Positions 18,234 through 29,772 of a stretch of DNA of 64,000 bases are shown here, one piece after another. The stretch lies in NCBI GenBank assembly GCA_022822495.1, contig JAJEBQ010000027.1, positions 1-64,000 on the forward strand, in the 5' to 3' direction. This stretch comes from Paracoccaceae bacterium. Lineage in GTDB: Bacteria; Pseudomonadota; Alphaproteobacteria; Rhodobacterales; Rhodobacteraceae. Position 1 is the first letter of the stretch, and every line of letters starts with the position of its first letter. Under the pieces are notes generated by a model that worked only from the letters and a program-made list of their open reading frames with translations, searched no databases and was not told the origin of the DNA. Made by a program: the position numbers and the translations under genes.

Positions 18234-18322
18234 TGTGTCCCCTTCCTGCAACTCATGTGTCTATTTGTTAGTGAATCATACTCCGAAAGCCGGTTATGGA
18301 CTTCAAAGGTGATAGGAATCTC

Positions 18323-19519
18323 TTAAATTTCAAGCAACATCCGTCGGGGATCTTCAAGTGCTTCCTTGACCCTGACCAGAAAAGTTACCGCTCCCTTGCC
18401 ATCGACTATTCGATGATCGTACGACAGCGCCAAATACATCATCGGCCTGATTACTATATTCCCTTCAACCACGATGGGTCTTTCCTGAATTTTATGCATT
18501 CCCAGAATACCCGACTGTGGCGGATTTATGATGGGTGATGACATCAGCGATCCATAAATACCTCCATTTGATATGGAGAAGGTACCACCATGCATGTCCT
18601 CCAGGGTCAGTTTCCCTTCTCTTGCCTTTTTACCATAGCTCGCAATGGTAAGTTCAATTTCGGCGAAATTCATGTCCTGGGTGTTTTTAATGACTGGGAC
18701 AACCAGACCCGTGGGGGTTCCAACAGCAATCCCCATGTTAACATATTTACGAAAAATTATATCCGTTCCGTCGATCTCACCATTGACTTCGGGTACTTCC
18801 AGAAGGGCATTGGAGCAGGCCTTTACGAAGAAGGACATAAAACCAAGTTTGATACCATACTTCTGACTGAAATTTTCCTTGTACTCCTGTCGAAGTTTCA
18901 TGATTTCAGTCATGTCAACTTCGTTGTAGGTTGTTAAAATAGCTGCCGTGTTCTGGGCTGACTTGAGCCGGCTGGCAATGGTTTGCCGGAGGCGGGACAT
19001 GGGTATGCGCTCTTCAATCTGACCTTCCTGCTTTGAGGCCTCCTGCTGGCTTTTCATGGCCGCAACATCAGTGAAATTTATCACATCCTGCTTCAGTATC
19101 CGTGCACCCTTACCTGTCCCCTTGACATCTTTCTTGTCAATACCCTTTTCGGCCATCATCTTCTTGGCCGAAGGAGCGGCTTCGGGTGCCTTTGCTCTCC
19201 TGGGCTGTACTAATGGTTTGGCTTCTGCTTCCTTGCTTGAGGACTTGACAGCAGCTGGAGCATCCTTTTTGACAACAGCTTTCCCTTCGTTCAAAATGGC
19301 CAATAGTGCGCCAACTTCAACATCCTCACCCTTGTTGGCAACGATTTCGCTTAACACGCCATTCTTGGGTGAACGCACTTCGATTGCGACCTTTTCAGTG
19401 TCAAGGTCACAAACGACCTCATCCTGTTCTACGGCTTCACCAGCTGTCTTGTACCAAGTTCCAACGGTTGCTTCTGAGATACTCTCACCGAGTGTTGGTA
19501 CCCGAATTTCAATAGACAT
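18323..19519 (-). CDS. sucB: 2-oxoglutarate dehydrogenase E2, dihydrolipoyl succinyltransferase
   Basis: Core acyltransferase of the 2-oxoglutarate dehydrogenase complex. Order: lipoyl domain (residues 1-77) with the lipoylated lysine in [11 protein letters not shown], an Ala/Lys-rich linker, the E3/E1-binding domain (residues ~112-150, [20 protein letters not shown]), then the catalytic domain ending in [17 protein letters not shown] with the active-site His and Asp. The 398-residue length with a single lipoyl domain is typical of alphaproteobacterial SucB. It starts 11 bases after sucA and is certainly co-transcribed with it. Confidence 0.95.
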   Translation of the reverse strand: MSIEIRVPTLGESISEATVGTWYKTAGEAVEQDEVVCDLDTEKVAIEVRSPKNGVLSEIVANKGEDVEVGALLAILNEGKAVVKKDAPAAVKSSSKEAEAKPLVQPRRAKAPEAAPSAKKMMAEKGIDKKDVKGTGKGARILKQDVINFTDVAAMKSQQEASKQEGQIEERIPMSRLRQTIASRLKSAQNTAAILTTYNEVDMTEIMKLRQEYKENFSQKYGIKLGFMSFFVKACSNALLEVPEVNGEIDGTDIIFRKYVNMGIAVGTPTGLVVPVIKNTQDMNFAEIELTIASYGKKAREGKLTLEDMHGGTFSISNGGIYGSLMSSPIINPPQSGILGMHKIQERPIVVEGNIVIRPMMYLALSYDHRIVDGKGAVTFLVRVKEALEDPRRMLLEI

Positions 19520-19530
19520 AATTCAAATTC

Positions 19531-22479
19531 CTATTCTAAGGCTTTATCAACAATTTCATACTGTTCTCTGCGGTGCTGTTCAAGCAAACCTGTCGCAGGA
19601 GAAGCCGAGGCCTGACGGCCAATATATCCCACTCTTTTATGCTTGGCCTTAATGTGATTGAGGACCCATTCCATATTGGGCTCAATAAACGTCCAAGCTC
19701 CCTGGTTTTTGGGTTCTTCCTGGCACCAAACCATTTCGGCTCGTTTAAATCTTCCCAATTCTGTTATAAGGCTTCGCGCCGGGAAGGGATAAAGTTGTTC
19801 AATCCGAAGAAGGTAGATATCCTTAATATCCCTCTTGTCTCTTTCCTCTAGAAGGTCATAATAGACTTTACCGGTTGTGAGAACAACTTTTCTGATTTTA
19901 CTATCCGCGACCAGTGTATTTTCTGAATTTCCCTTTTGAGCGTCGTCCCAAAGAACTCTATGGAAAGTTGTGCCTTCATGAAAATCCTCGAGTTTGGAGG
20001 TTGCCAACTTGTGCCTGAGCAGTGATTTGGGTGTCATCATGATAAGCGGTTTTCGGAATTCCCGGTGCAATTGTCGCCTTAAAATATGGAAGTAATTGGC
20101 CGGTGTCGTACAATTGGCGACAATCCAATTATCTTCAGCAGACAATTGTAGGAATCTCTCCAAACGTGCTGAGGAGTGTTCGGGACCCTGCCCTTCAAAG
20201 CCATGGGGAAGAAGGACAACCAAACCAGACATCCTTAGCCATTTACGTTCACCGGAAGCAATGAACTGGTCAAAAACAATTTGGGCACCATTGGCGAAAT
20301 CACCGAACTGGGCTTCCCACATTACCAGAGCATTTGGTTCGGTCAGTGAGTAGCCATATTCAAAGCCAAGCACTGCGAACTCCGAAAGCATGGAATCAAT
20401 CACCTGCATGGTTTTCTGTTTACCACCCAGATGATTTAAGGGATAGTATTTATCCTCGGATTCTTGGTCAATAAAGGCCAGATGACGTTGACTGAATGTT
20501 CCTCTGGTACTGTCTTGGCCCGCTAGTCTGACTGGATAACCTTCGAGTAGGAGACTACCGAAGGCCAAGGCTTCACCGATGGCCCAATCACATCCCTCAC
20601 CGGTTTCAAAAACCTTTTTTCGACCTGCAAGAATTCGCTTGAGTGTTGAATGGATATTGAACTCGCTTGGATATCCAGACAGACTGTTGCCAATTTTTTG
20701 AATGACCTCAGGTTTAATTCCTGTTCGACCCCGTTCATATTGTTCCGAGAGAGTTCGCAGGTGAGACCACTTGCCATCAAGCCAATCAGCCTCGTTGGGG
20801 CGATATGAGTTGGCTACCTCTAACTCCTTTTCCAACTTCTCACGGAAGTTGGTTTTCATTTCCAGAATGTCACTTTCAGGGACCAGACCTTCCTGTCTGA
20901 GTTTTTTGGAGTAAATCTCCAAAGTTGTTTCATGTTTCTTTATGTTACGGTACATCCTGGGCTGGGTAAACATGGGGTCATCGCCTTCATTATGCCCAAA
21001 ACGGCGGTAGCAGAACATATCAATGATCGCATCCTTGTGGAATTTCTGACGGAATTCTGTGGCCACCTTGGCGGCGTGGACGACGGCCTCTGGGTCATCA
21101 CCGTTCACATGAAAGATCGGGGCTTCTATCATCATGCCAATATCGGTTGGATACGGTGAGGATCTGGAGTAAAAGGGCGCGGTTGTGAATCCGATTTGGT
21201 TATTGACAACAAAATGAATAGTACCCCCTGTTTCGTGGCCTTGCAATCCGGATAAGCCAAAGCATTCCGCCACGATTCCCTGGCCGGCGAAAGCAGCATC
21301 CCCATGCAGCAGTATGGACAAAACTTTCGTGCGGTCATGATCGTTAAGCTGGTCTTGTTTTGCTCTTACCTTGCCAAGAACAACCGGATTGACTGCTTCC
21401 AGGTGGGACGGATTTGCGGTGAGCGACAAATGGACATTGTTGCCGTCAAATTCGCGATCTGAGGAAGCACCCAAATGATATTTTACATCACCTGAACCCT
21501 CAATATCTTCCGGCTTATAACTCCCGCCATGGAACTCGTGCAATATCGCTCGGTAGGGCTTACCCATGACATTGGCAAGTACGTTCAGTCGACCTCGGTG
21601 GGGCATACCTATGACAATCTCCCTTACACCTAAGGAACCGCCACGCTTAATAATCTGCTCCATTGCGGGTATGAGGGCTTCACCCCCATCTATGCCAAAC
21701 CTCTTCGTACCGGTATATTTTACATGAAAAAACTGTTCAAGCCCCTCCGCTTCAATAAGTTTATGAAGAATGGCACGCCTGCCCTGGGACGTAAATTGAA
21801 TTTCCTTGCCGTACCCCTCAATCCGTTCCTTTAGCCAACTTGACTGCGCCGGGTCGGAAATATGCATATACTGCAAGGCAAATGTTCCACAATATGTCCG
21901 TCTTACCAAATCCACAATCTGGCGCATCGTTGCTGTTTCAAGACCAAGTACATTGTCAATAAATATGGGACGATCCAAATCCTCTTCAGTAAACCCGTAG
22001 TTAGAGGGATCGAGTTCAGAATGTGGTGCATGGTGGTGTAGTCCAAGTGGATCCAGGGCAGCTATTCGATGCCCCCTTATTCGATAAGCCCTAATGACCA
22101 TAAGAGCCCGAATTGAATCCAATACCCTCTGATGAATTTCCGCTTCAGAAATTCCCACCATCCCGCCAGAGGAAATTTTGGATCTGAGCTTGGCTTCTAT
22201 GTTATGGCCAAAGTGTTCAATTTCAGCGTGCCATTGGCCATCCAAAGCAGACAAATCTTCTGTTCTTGGGATATGGGGCCAATTGGTTTTGGTCCATGAG
22301 GGTCGTTTACCATTGGGGTGTTCCGAGGAACCTATGGCATTGAAATAATCACGCCATGTCTCATCGACTGATTCAGGATTGTTATTGTATTTTCTTTGGA
22401 GAAGTTCAAGATACTCGGCATTTCCTCCTGAAAGAAAACTTGTTGCGTGCAAATCTTTGTTGGAAATTTTCTCGGCCAT
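19531..22479 (-). CDS. sucA: 2-oxoglutarate dehydrogenase E1
   Basis: The thiamine-diphosphate-dependent decarboxylase of the complex, 982 residues. The N-terminus shows FLSGGNAEYLELLQRKYNN, the peripheral-subunit interaction region. Core motifs are KRFGIDGGEALIPAMEQII, GMPHRGRLNVLANVMGKPY, and GDAAFAGQGIVAECF, which begins the ThDP-binding stretch. The C-terminal transketolase-like half includes GQDSTRGTFSQRH and QMVW-type glutamine-rich sequence (WCQEEPKNQGAW). Full length, no lesions. It lies 39 bases downstream of sucD, giving the operon order sucC-sucD-sucA-sucB-lpd. Confidence 0.96.
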   Translation of the reverse strand: MAEKISNKDLHATSFLSGGNAEYLELLQRKYNNNPESVDETWRDYFNAIGSSEHPNGKRPSWTKTNWPHIPRTEDLSALDGQWHAEIEHFGHNIEAKLRSKISSGGMVGISEAEIHQRVLDSIRALMVIRAYRIRGHRIAALDPLGLHHHAPHSELDPSNYGFTEEDLDRPIFIDNVLGLETATMRQIVDLVRRTYCGTFALQYMHISDPAQSSWLKERIEGYGKEIQFTSQGRRAILHKLIEAEGLEQFFHVKYTGTKRFGIDGGEALIPAMEQIIKRGGSLGVREIVIGMPHRGRLNVLANVMGKPYRAILHEFHGGSYKPEDIEGSGDVKYHLGASSDREFDGNNVHLSLTANPSHLEAVNPVVLGKVRAKQDQLNDHDRTKVLSILLHGDAAFAGQGIVAECFGLSGLQGHETGGTIHFVVNNQIGFTTAPFYSRSSPYPTDIGMMIEAPIFHVNGDDPEAVVHAAKVATEFRQKFHKDAIIDMFCYRRFGHNEGDDPMFTQPRMYRNIKKHETTLEIYSKKLRQEGLVPESDILEMKTNFREKLEKELEVANSYRPNEADWLDGKWSHLRTLSEQYERGRTGIKPEVIQKIGNSLSGYPSEFNIHSTLKRILAGRKKVFETGEGCDWAIGEALAFGSLLLEGYPVRLAGQDSTRGTFSQRHLAFIDQESEDKYYPLNHLGGKQKTMQVIDSMLSEFAVLGFEYGYSLTEPNALVMWEAQFGDFANGAQIVFDQFIASGERKWLRMSGLVVLLPHGFEGQGPEHSSARLERFLQLSAEDNWIVANCTTPANYFHILRRQLHREFRKPLIMMTPKSLLRHKLATSKLEDFHEGTTFHRVLWDDAQKGNSENTLVADSKIRKVVLTTGKVYYDLLEERDKRDIKDIYLLRIEQLYPFPARSLITELGRFKRAEMVWCQEEPKNQGAWTFIEPNMEWVLNHIKAKHKRVGYIGRQASASPATGLLEQHRREQYEIVDKALE

Positions 22480-22518
22480 GATATCACCAAAATAGTCTTG
22501 AATTACGAATAATTTACT

Positions 22519-23403
22519 CTAGCCCTGTATGGCCTCTAAAACAGCCTCTCCCAAGGTAGCAGGACTGTTAGCGATGACGATACCAGCCCTTTTCATGGCT
22601 TCGATCTTATCGCCAGCGCCTCCCTTACCACCGGAAATTACCGCTCCTGCATGTCCCATTCTTCTTCCTGGAGGGGCTGTAAGACCGGCAACGAAACCGG
22701 CAATCGGTTTGCTTCTTCCCTGGCGAGCTTCATCAGCAATAAACTGTGCGGCCTCTTCTTCAGCACTTCCACCGATTTCGCCAATCATGATGATAGATTC
22801 TGTTTCTTCATCGGACAGAAACATTTCCAGGGCATCAATGTGTTCAGTTCCCTTGATTGGGTCTCCTCCAATTCCTATGCAGGTTGATTGACCCAATCCA
22901 ATATCGGTTGTTTGCTTGACGGCCTCATAGGTCAAGGTACCAGACCTTGAAACGACTCCAACAGACCCCCTGTGGTGAATATGACCAGGCATAATGCCAA
23001 TCTTGCATTCGCCAGGGGTAATAACACCAGGGCAATTGGGTCCTACCAAGCGAGATTTTGACCCTTGCAGGGCCCGTTTTACTGGAATCATGTCTAACAC
23101 GGGAATACCTTCTGTTATGCAGACAATGAGTTCAATTTCGGCATCAATGGCTTCAAGGATGGCATCTGCGGCAAAAGGCGGGGGAACGTAGATTGCGGTT
23201 GCATTTGCACCGGTTGATGCCTTGGCTTCATGAACCGTGTCGAAGACCGGCAGGTCGAGATGTTTTTCACCCCCCTTGCCTGGAGTAACTCCACCAACCA
23301 TTGTGGTTCCATAAGCGATTGCCTGTTCCGAATGAAAGGTCCCTTGCGAGCCTGTAAAACCCTGGCAAATAACTTTCGTATTTTGGTTGACCAGAACTGC
23401 CAT
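22519..23403 (-). CDS. sucD: Succinyl-CoA synthetase, alpha subunit
   Basis: 294 residues. It forms succinate, CoA and ATP or GTP from succinyl-CoA together with SucC. The CoA-binding Rossmann domain begins [20 protein letters not shown], and the phosphorylated histidine lies in [16 protein letters not shown] near residue 245. [21 protein letters not shown] is the conserved ligase loop. Starts 41 bases after sucC on the same strand and leads directly into sucA. Confidence 0.96.
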   Translation of the reverse strand: MAVLVNQNTKVICQGFTGSQGTFHSEQAIAYGTTMVGGVTPGKGGEKHLDLPVFDTVHEAKASTGANATAIYVPPPFAADAILEAIDAEIELIVCITEGIPVLDMIPVKRALQGSKSRLVGPNCPGVITPGECKIGIMPGHIHHRGSVGVVSRSGTLTYEAVKQTTDIGLGQSTCIGIGGDPIKGTEHIDALEMFLSDEETESIIMIGEIGGSAEEEAAQFIADEARQGRSKPIAGFVAGLTAPPGRRMGHAGAVISGGKGGAGDKIEAMKRAGIVIANSPATLGEAVLEAIQG

Positions 23404-23444
23404 TTATAATTCTCTTTCTTTTATCAAATCCTATACTCAGGAAC

Positions 23445-24635
23445 CTATTTTACAGCATCGACAATCTTTTGGGCTGCATCCCCCAAATTGCTTGCTGCGA
23501 TAACATTTAAACCACTCTCGGCGATTATCGAATTACCTTTTTCGACATTGGTCCCTTCAAGTCTGACAACCAGTGGCACTTCCAAGCCGACATCCTTGAC
23601 CGCCTCAACGATACCATTGGCAATAATATCACACCGCATGATGCCGCCAAATATATTTACCAATATGCCTTTGACCTTGGGATCGGAGGTAATAATCTTG
23701 AAGGCTTCAACAACCTTCTCCTTGGAGGCTCCACCCCCCACATCCAAAAAATTTGCCGGTTCCAAGCCATAAAGTTTGATTATGTCCATGGTTGCCATGG
23801 CCAAGCCGGCTCCATTAACCATGCAACCAATTTCCCCATCAAGGGCGATATAATTCAGATCGTATTTCGATGCCTCCAACTCCTTGGGGTCTTCTTCGGA
23901 TTCATCCCTTAGGGCCAGCACAGAAGAGTTTCGATAGAGTGCATTGGAATCAAATCCCATTTTGCAATCAAGGCATTGCAAATCTCCGCTCTTGGTAACG
24001 ATCAAGGGATTGATTTCCAGTAACTCTGCATCCTTTTCAAGAAACAATCCGTACAAACTTTTAATAAGTTTGACGCACTGCCGGATGGTTTTCCCTCCAA
24101 GACCAAGTGCTGCTGCAGCCCTGCGGCCATGGTATCCTTGAATTCCAGTTGCCGGATCAACCCTGAATGTAACGATTTTTTCAGGTTGGTTGGCAGCGAC
24201 ATCCTCTATGTCCATTCCGCCTTCTGTCGAGCATACAAAGGATATTTGGGAAGTAACTCGATCAAGGAGGATGGCAAGATAAAGTTCTCTGTCAATTTCG
24301 GCACCGTCTTCAATATAAATTCGATTTACCTGTTTTCCGGCAGGTCCGGTTTGGTGCGTTATAAGGGTACGCCCCAACATCCTTCTTGCTTCAATGGCCG
24401 CAGCTTCAATTGACCTGGTGATACGTACACCACCCTCCGACCCAGCATCGGCTTCCTTAAAACTTCCCTTTCCCCTGCCACCAGCATGGATTTGCGCTTT
24501 AACAACCCATACAGGTCCATCCAGTTCGGCCGCCGCCGTTTTAGCATCTTCCGCCCTTAAAACAGATCTGCCATCAGCAACTGGGACCCCAGCTGTCCGG
24601 AGCAATTCTTTGGCCTGGTATTCATGGATGTTCAT
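23445..24635 (-). CDS. sucC: Succinyl-CoA synthetase, beta subunit
   Basis: 396 residues with an N-terminal ATP-grasp domain ([39 protein letters not shown]) and a C-terminal CoA-ligase domain ([37 protein letters not shown]). Length and motifs are standard. It follows mdh with a 112-base gap, the widest space inside this cluster, so an internal promoter here is possible though I see no strong -35/-10 pair. Confidence 0.96.
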   Translation of the reverse strand: MNIHEYQAKELLRTAGVPVADGRSVLRAEDAKTAAAELDGPVWVVKAQIHAGGRGKGSFKEADAGSEGGVRITRSIEAAAIEARRMLGRTLITHQTGPAGKQVNRIYIEDGAEIDRELYLAILLDRVTSQISFVCSTEGGMDIEDVAANQPEKIVTFRVDPATGIQGYHGRRAAAALGLGGKTIRQCVKLIKSLYGLFLEKDAELLEINPLIVTKSGDLQCLDCKMGFDSNALYRNSSVLALRDESEEDPKELEASKYDLNYIALDGEIGCMVNGAGLAMATMDIIKLYGLEPANFLDVGGGASKEKVVEAFKIITSDPKVKGILVNIFGGIMRCDIIANGIVEAVKDVGLEVPLVVRLEGTNVEKGNSIIAESGLNVIAASNLGDAAQKIVDAVK

Positions 24636-24747
24636 ATAATTTATCCTCTATATTCTTCGGTATAAAAATACTTACAATCAATCAATTCAATAAAATCCCT
24701 GGGCAATATGTTAATTAAGTAACAATTCCTATACAAACCAATCTGAA

Positions 24748-25728
<981 letters not shown>

Positions 25729-25814
25729 TTAAAAGTGATTTTCAAATAATACTGTTGTAGGTTTTCCAGTCAATTAATGGAGTTTCTGATTAAAGTTAAG
25801 TAATTTTCTCTGTT

Positions 25815-26777
25815 TCAGGCAAGTTTGCTCAATAATGCTTCTGCTTGCCTGATTGATGCAAAGTCAATTAACTTACCATCCAGCGATACGGCCCCTTTTC
25901 CTTCTTCCTCAGCACTGTTCATGGCTGCAACAATTTGCTTGGCTTTTTCAATTTCTTCTTCCGAAGGACTCATGACTTCATTGGCTAGAGCAATTTGACT
26001 AGGATGAATGGCCCACTTGCCTTCACAACCCAATGCTGAGGCCCGATAGGCAGCGGCCTTATACCCTTCGGCATCAGAATAATCACCAAAGGGTCCATCA
26101 ATAGGGCGCAACCCATTTGCTCTTGCGACAACCACCATTTTGGATAGGGCATAATGCCACATATCACCCCAATGCACCTCTCTAGCATCCTGCGTTAGGG
26201 GATCTGTCAAAACAACATAATTGGGATTAGGTCCACCAATATTGGTGGTTCGTGCCTGAGTAGAAGCCGCATAATCAGCCACCCCAAAATGCAAACTTTC
26301 GTTGCGTGTGGAAGCACCAGCAATCTGTGCCAGATTTTGCATACCCAAGGCTGTTTCTATGATGAGTTCGAATCCAATGCGATTGTTGAAGCCTTTGGCA
26401 TTTTCAATTTGGGTGACAAGCATATCCAAGGCATAGACATCTGAACTTGTTCCTACTTTGGGAACCATAATCAAATCAATAAATTGGCCGGCCTGCTCGA
26501 CAACATCAATGATATCCCTATACATCCAGTGGGTATCCAAGCCATTAATCCTAACCGAGACCGTTTTTGAACTCCAGTCCAGATCATTCAGAGCCTCGAT
26601 AATATTTTTTCTTGCCTGGTTTTTTTGATCAGGAGCTACGGCATCTTCCAAATCAAGAAAAATGACATCAGCAGGTGATTGTAAAGCCTTTTCAAAGAAC
26701 TTTGACTGGCTACCTGGAACGGCCAATTCGCTTCTGTTCAATCTTGCTTTTGTTTCACGGGTTTCACTAAAACTCAT
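25815..26777 (-). CDS. mcl1: L-malyl-CoA / beta-methylmalyl-CoA lyase
   Basis: About 320 residues, HpcH/HpaI (citrate lyase beta) family. It cleaves beta-methylmalyl-CoA to glyoxylate and propionyl-CoA, and malyl-CoA to glyoxylate and acetyl-CoA, in the ethylmalonyl-CoA pathway. Key segments are DVIFLDLEDAVAPDQKNQAR, VSVRINGLDTHWMYRDIIDV, FELIIETALGMQNL with the metal-ligand Glu, and GKWAIHPSQIALANEVMSPS. The start is ATG 26777: GGAGGT lies just upstream, better than the in-frame TTG at 26789. Its position between mesaconyl-CoA hydratase and mdh matches the known clustering of these pathway genes. Confidence 0.9.
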   Translation of the reverse strand: MSFSETRETKARLNRSELAVPGSQSKFFEKALQSPADVIFLDLEDAVAPDQKNQARKNIIEALNDLDWSSKTVSVRINGLDTHWMYRDIIDVVEQAGQFIDLIMVPKVGTSSDVYALDMLVTQIENAKGFNNRIGFELIIETALGMQNLAQIAGASTRNESLHFGVADYAASTQARTTNIGGPNPNYVVLTDPLTQDAREVHWGDMWHYALSKMVVVARANGLRPIDGPFGDYSDAEGYKAAAYRASALGCEGKWAIHPSQIALANEVMSPSEEEIEKAKQIVAAMNSAEEEGKGAVSLDGKLIDFASIRQAEALLSKLA

Positions 26778-26857
26778 CCGTACCTCCAAATCCTGTTCAT
26801 TGATTTTTCAACTGATTTTCCAATTTAGTTTTGTTTGCGTGCATTAAAACTCCCCTT

Positions 26858-27124
26858 TCAGTCAACAGGAGTGCTGATCCTGTGGTAATCGCCTTGACTA
26901 GTTGATTGACATCGATTCAAATCATGGATTGCGTACTTGGAATTGGAGATAAGTTCTATAATCTTTTCCAAGCGAGGTTCCCCTGAATCAGTTCGCTCCG
27001 AAGCTATTCTAGGCTTCAAACCAAATCGGATTAAACAGAAAAGAACCGCGTGTAGTATCCGCCTGTATTCATCATCAAATGGACAATTGACAAATACACT
27101 CTTATAGAAATCTGGAGAAGGCAA
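26858..27124 (-). pseudogene. FVNCPFD-family accessory protein, C-terminally truncated
   Basis: From a TTG at 27124 the 88-residue frame reads SVFVNCPFDDEYRRILHAV, then GLKPRIASERTDSGEPRLEK and IIELISNSKYAIHDLNR before ending STPVD-stop. This N-terminal block is highly conserved in a widespread family of uncharacterised proteins about twice as long, whose sequence normally goes on after an M-P-F-E motif; here the reading stops at that point. By pattern it resembles TIR or deoxyribosyltransferase-like Rossmannoid folds, which would suggest nucleotide handling, but that is inference. It lies three bases after the read-through end of the DUF2188 gene, so the two were probably one operon. Confidence 0.55.
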
Positions 27125-27127
27125 AAA

Positions 27128-27352
27128 TTATCCCTTTGGCAGGTATGGATCCGCTCAATAGGAGTTTCGGGCTCTGACTCGGCCGTTAAGACGGTGGATA
27201 TATAGCTCTGTGCCTTGCTTGCGAGCGATCCTTCGTCCCCCCTGAATAACTTCCTTTTGTGTATCGAATTTCTTTGTAACTCTTGCTGACCCAGCGCGAC
27301 GAACTGCCCACTTACCACCTCTAGGTACGACATGTTGGTTCCTGGGACCCAT
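27128..27352 (-). pseudogene. DUF2188 protein with premature TGA
   Basis: ATG 27352 opens a protein reading NQHVVPRGGKWAVRRAGSAR, then DTQKEVIQGGRRIARKQGTELYIH and GRVRARNSY, a clear DUF2188 domain. A TGA at 27155-27157 ends it after 65 residues. In frame beyond the stop comes ADPYLPKG and a TAA at 27128-27130. That tail resembles the usual family ending (G, then D-P-x-P-P-K-G), so the stop probably replaced a glycine codon. The domain itself is complete, so the shortened protein might still function. DUF2188 proteins are small and uncharacterised and often neighbour other accessory genes. Confidence 0.6.
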
Positions 27353-27753
27353 CTTTGATCTCCACTTCAGATGTTGACACCTAGGGATTATATTGACTTA
27401 TGAACTTTTGTCAATGATATCCTAACCTCCGCCTTCTTAAAAGCACCAATTGAAAAGATTTTTTTAAGTTGTTTCTGAAGTTGGAGTATAATACCCTATT
27501 CAAGAGAATTACTTTGTAAAACAACAAGGGGTGTCTGCTCAATTATTGAACTGAAAATGCGACTTAGAATGGTTTGGATAGAGTTGGTGTCCCCAAATTT
27601 AGAATATATATCCAACTCTCATTCACAAAATAGGTGATTAAATCCCCTTAAAATTTTACCGCATGAAACTACTTCAAATTTGAAAAGGTTTGTAAACAAC
27701 CTGTAACGGAGCAAATTCCCAAATCCAGACTTATTCGGTTCAAAGGTATTCCA
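27353..27753. other. 400-base divergent intergenic region
   Basis: Separates the leftward DUF2188 gene from the rightward mesaconyl-CoA hydratase gene and must hold both promoters. I see no clear sigma-70 pair, hairpin terminator or small gene in it. Confidence 0.4.
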
Positions 27754-28794
27754 ATGTCTAAATGGTCGTCGAAGACAAATCCCGGAAATCACTTTGAGGA
27801 TTTTCAGATTGGTCAGAAAATTATCCATCCTACTCCCCGCACCATAACTGAAGGAGACAAAGCCCTTTATCAAGCCCTTTATCCGGTAAGAAATTCACTT
27901 TATTCATCGGTTCCCTTTGCTGAACAGTGTGGATTGAATGCAAGCCCAATCAATGACATGATGGTCTTCCATATTGTCTTTGGTAAAACTGTACCTGACG
28001 TATCACTTAACGCTGTGGCTAACCTCGGTTATGCCGAAGTTCGTTTTTTTCGCTTTGTGTATACCGGTGATACGCTTAGAAGTGAATCAAAAGTCATTGG
28101 GTTAAAAGAAAACTCGAATCACAAAAGTGGTATCGTCTGGATCAAAACAACCGGCTATAACCAGAATGATGAAATCGTTCTTTCCTACATCAGATGGGTA
28201 ATGGTTTTGAAAAAATCAGAGGAAATCGCCTTACTTCAACCCATTATTCCAACGTTTGAGAAAGAGGTCATGCCTTCATCATTGGTTATTCCTAATGGCT
28301 TACATTTTACCAATTATGGCTTTCAATTGGCTGGGGAAAAATTCCGTCTGAGTGATTATTCTCCTGGAGAAACAATTAACCATGTGGATGGCGTAACGCT
28401 GGAAGAAGCTGAACACATGATGGCAACAAGACTATGGCAAAACACCGCCAGGGTTCATTTTGATGCCACCTATAGCCGGAATGAACAGCGCTTGATTTAT
28501 GGCGGGCATTTGATCTCCATGGCTCGTGCCTTGACTTTCAATGGTCTGGCCAACGCACAGTGTGTTGCTGCCATTAATTCGGGGTCACATGTAAATCCTT
28601 GTTATGCTGGAAATACTGTCAGGGCCTGGTCAGAAATAATTGATATCCATGATTTGCAAAACAGTGGAATGGGCGCAATAAGAATAAAAACATCAGTTAC
28701 CAAGGGTGAGCCAGGAAGACTCAAAGATGAGTCAGGTAAATACGAAAAGGATATTTTACTTGATATGGATTACTGGTGTCTGGCCCCAGTATGA
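27754..28794 (+). CDS. mch: Mesaconyl-CoA (beta-methylmalyl-CoA) hydratase
   Basis: 346 residues with two MaoC-like hot-dog domains. It interconverts mesaconyl-CoA and beta-methylmalyl-CoA, the step before malyl-CoA lyase in the ethylmalonyl-CoA pathway. Family segments are KTNPGNHFEDFQIGQKIIHP at the start, VFHIVFGKTVPDVSLNAVAN near residue 71, and LGYAEVRFFRFVYTGDTL. The second half contains YGGHLISMARALTFNGLAN. The gene is divergent from mcl1 and precedes sdhC by about 190 bases, linking the pathway's product side to the TCA cycle. Confidence 0.9.
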   Translation: MSKWSSKTNPGNHFEDFQIGQKIIHPTPRTITEGDKALYQALYPVRNSLYSSVPFAEQCGLNASPINDMMVFHIVFGKTVPDVSLNAVANLGYAEVRFFRFVYTGDTLRSESKVIGLKENSNHKSGIVWIKTTGYNQNDEIVLSYIRWVMVLKKSEEIALLQPIIPTFEKEVMPSSLVIPNGLHFTNYGFQLAGEKFRLSDYSPGETINHVDGVTLEEAEHMMATRLWQNTARVHFDATYSRNEQRLIYGGHLISMARALTFNGLANAQCVAAINSGSHVNPCYAGNTVRAWSEIIDIHDLQNSGMGAIRIKTSVTKGEPGRLKDESGKYEKDILLDMDYWCLAPV

Positions 28795-28980
28795 ACAATT
28801 ATATTTTAACAAATCCAAAATATCTTTGAGTTAATTATTTATCTTGACATTATACCTGTGGATCTCCTGAGGTGTAACCGTTTATGGATTTACTGATCAC
28901 TCAAGAATTAAATTTCTTGAAGAGATTCAGCTAGTCGCTTAAAACACCTAATATGAAAAAACTGTTTGAAATTTAAGTAA

Positions 28981-29367
28981 ATGAATAATCCAGGTTCAAG
29001 CCGTCCTACTTCACCGCATGCCACAATATACAAGTGGCCCCTGAATGCCATTATGTCTATTATGCACCGGGTGACCGGTGTCGGTTTGGCTACTGGTGGC
29101 TTTCTAATCGTTTGGTGGTTTTTTGCTGGTGCTGTATCCCAGAGCTATTATGAGTTTGTTACCTGTGTCATAACATCTATCTATGGGGATTTGGTAATGC
29201 TTGCCTGTCTGGTTGGCTTCTGGTTTCATTTTTGTAATGGCATCAGGCACTTGTTTTGGGATACTGGATTTACCTTCAGTGAAAAGAACGTAACACTTTC
29301 CGGTTTGCTTGGATTGACTGGTACGGCAGTTTTGACAGCATTCTCCCTAGTAATAATCTATTTCTGA
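28981..29367 (+). CDS. sdhC: Succinate dehydrogenase cytochrome b subunit
   Basis: 128 residues, three membrane helices. The PHATIYKWPLNAIMSIMHRV start is the SdhC signature, with quinone-site Ser and Arg residues. The histidine in CNGIRHLFWDTG is the expected haem b ligand. It begins the sdhCDAB operon; its TGA stop is followed after nine bases by sdhD. Confidence 0.92.
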   Translation: MNNPGSSRPTSPHATIYKWPLNAIMSIMHRVTGVGLATGGFLIVWWFFAGAVSQSYYEFVTCVITSIYGDLVMLACLVGFWFHFCNGIRHLFWDTGFTFSEKNVTLSGLLGLTGTAVLTAFSLVIIYF

Positions 29368-29376
29368 TGAGGTCGC

Positions 29377-29763
29377 ATGGGTTTTCAGACAAATTTCCGT
29401 AAGGTTGAAGGTCTTGGGTCCTCTAAGGAGGGTACCCACCATTGGTGGTTGCAACGTTTGTCAGCAATTGCCCTAATTCCCTTGGCCTTACTGTTTGTCT
29501 ACACATTTTTACCAACATTGGGTACAGGCTATGATACTTTTATTGCCACCTACTCCAGTTTAGGTAATGCCATAATTGCCATTCTCTTTTTGATTGTGGG
29601 GTTTTTCCACCTGAGGCTTGGTATGCAGGTAGTCATTGAGGATTATGTTCATGCGAAATTCTGGAAAGTTCTGCTCATTGTTTCCAATACCTTATTTTGC
29701 TGGGGCTTCATGATCGTAGGAGTCATTGCGATCGCACGTATTGCTTTTGGAATCGTTGGATAG
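29377..29763 (+). CDS. sdhD: Succinate dehydrogenase membrane anchor subunit
   Basis: 128 residues with three hydrophobic helices. GTHHWWLQRLSAIALIPLAL at the N-terminus and LRLGMQVVIEDYVHAKFWK in the middle are characteristic of alphaproteobacterial SdhD; the histidine in the latter region contributes to haem or quinone binding. It is separated by nine bases from sdhC and nine from sdhA. Confidence 0.92.
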   Translation: MGFQTNFRKVEGLGSSKEGTHHWWLQRLSAIALIPLALLFVYTFLPTLGTGYDTFIATYSSLGNAIIAILFLIVGFFHLRLGMQVVIEDYVHAKFWKVLLIVSNTLFCWGFMIVGVIAIARIAFGIVG

Positions 29764-29772
29764 AGAATTTAA

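Noticed and set aside
26858-27352. Overlapping minus-strand frame of 100 codons at 27031-27333
   Set aside because: It runs across the DUF2188 gene in another frame and has no family pattern, while the DUF2188 frame matches a known domain.
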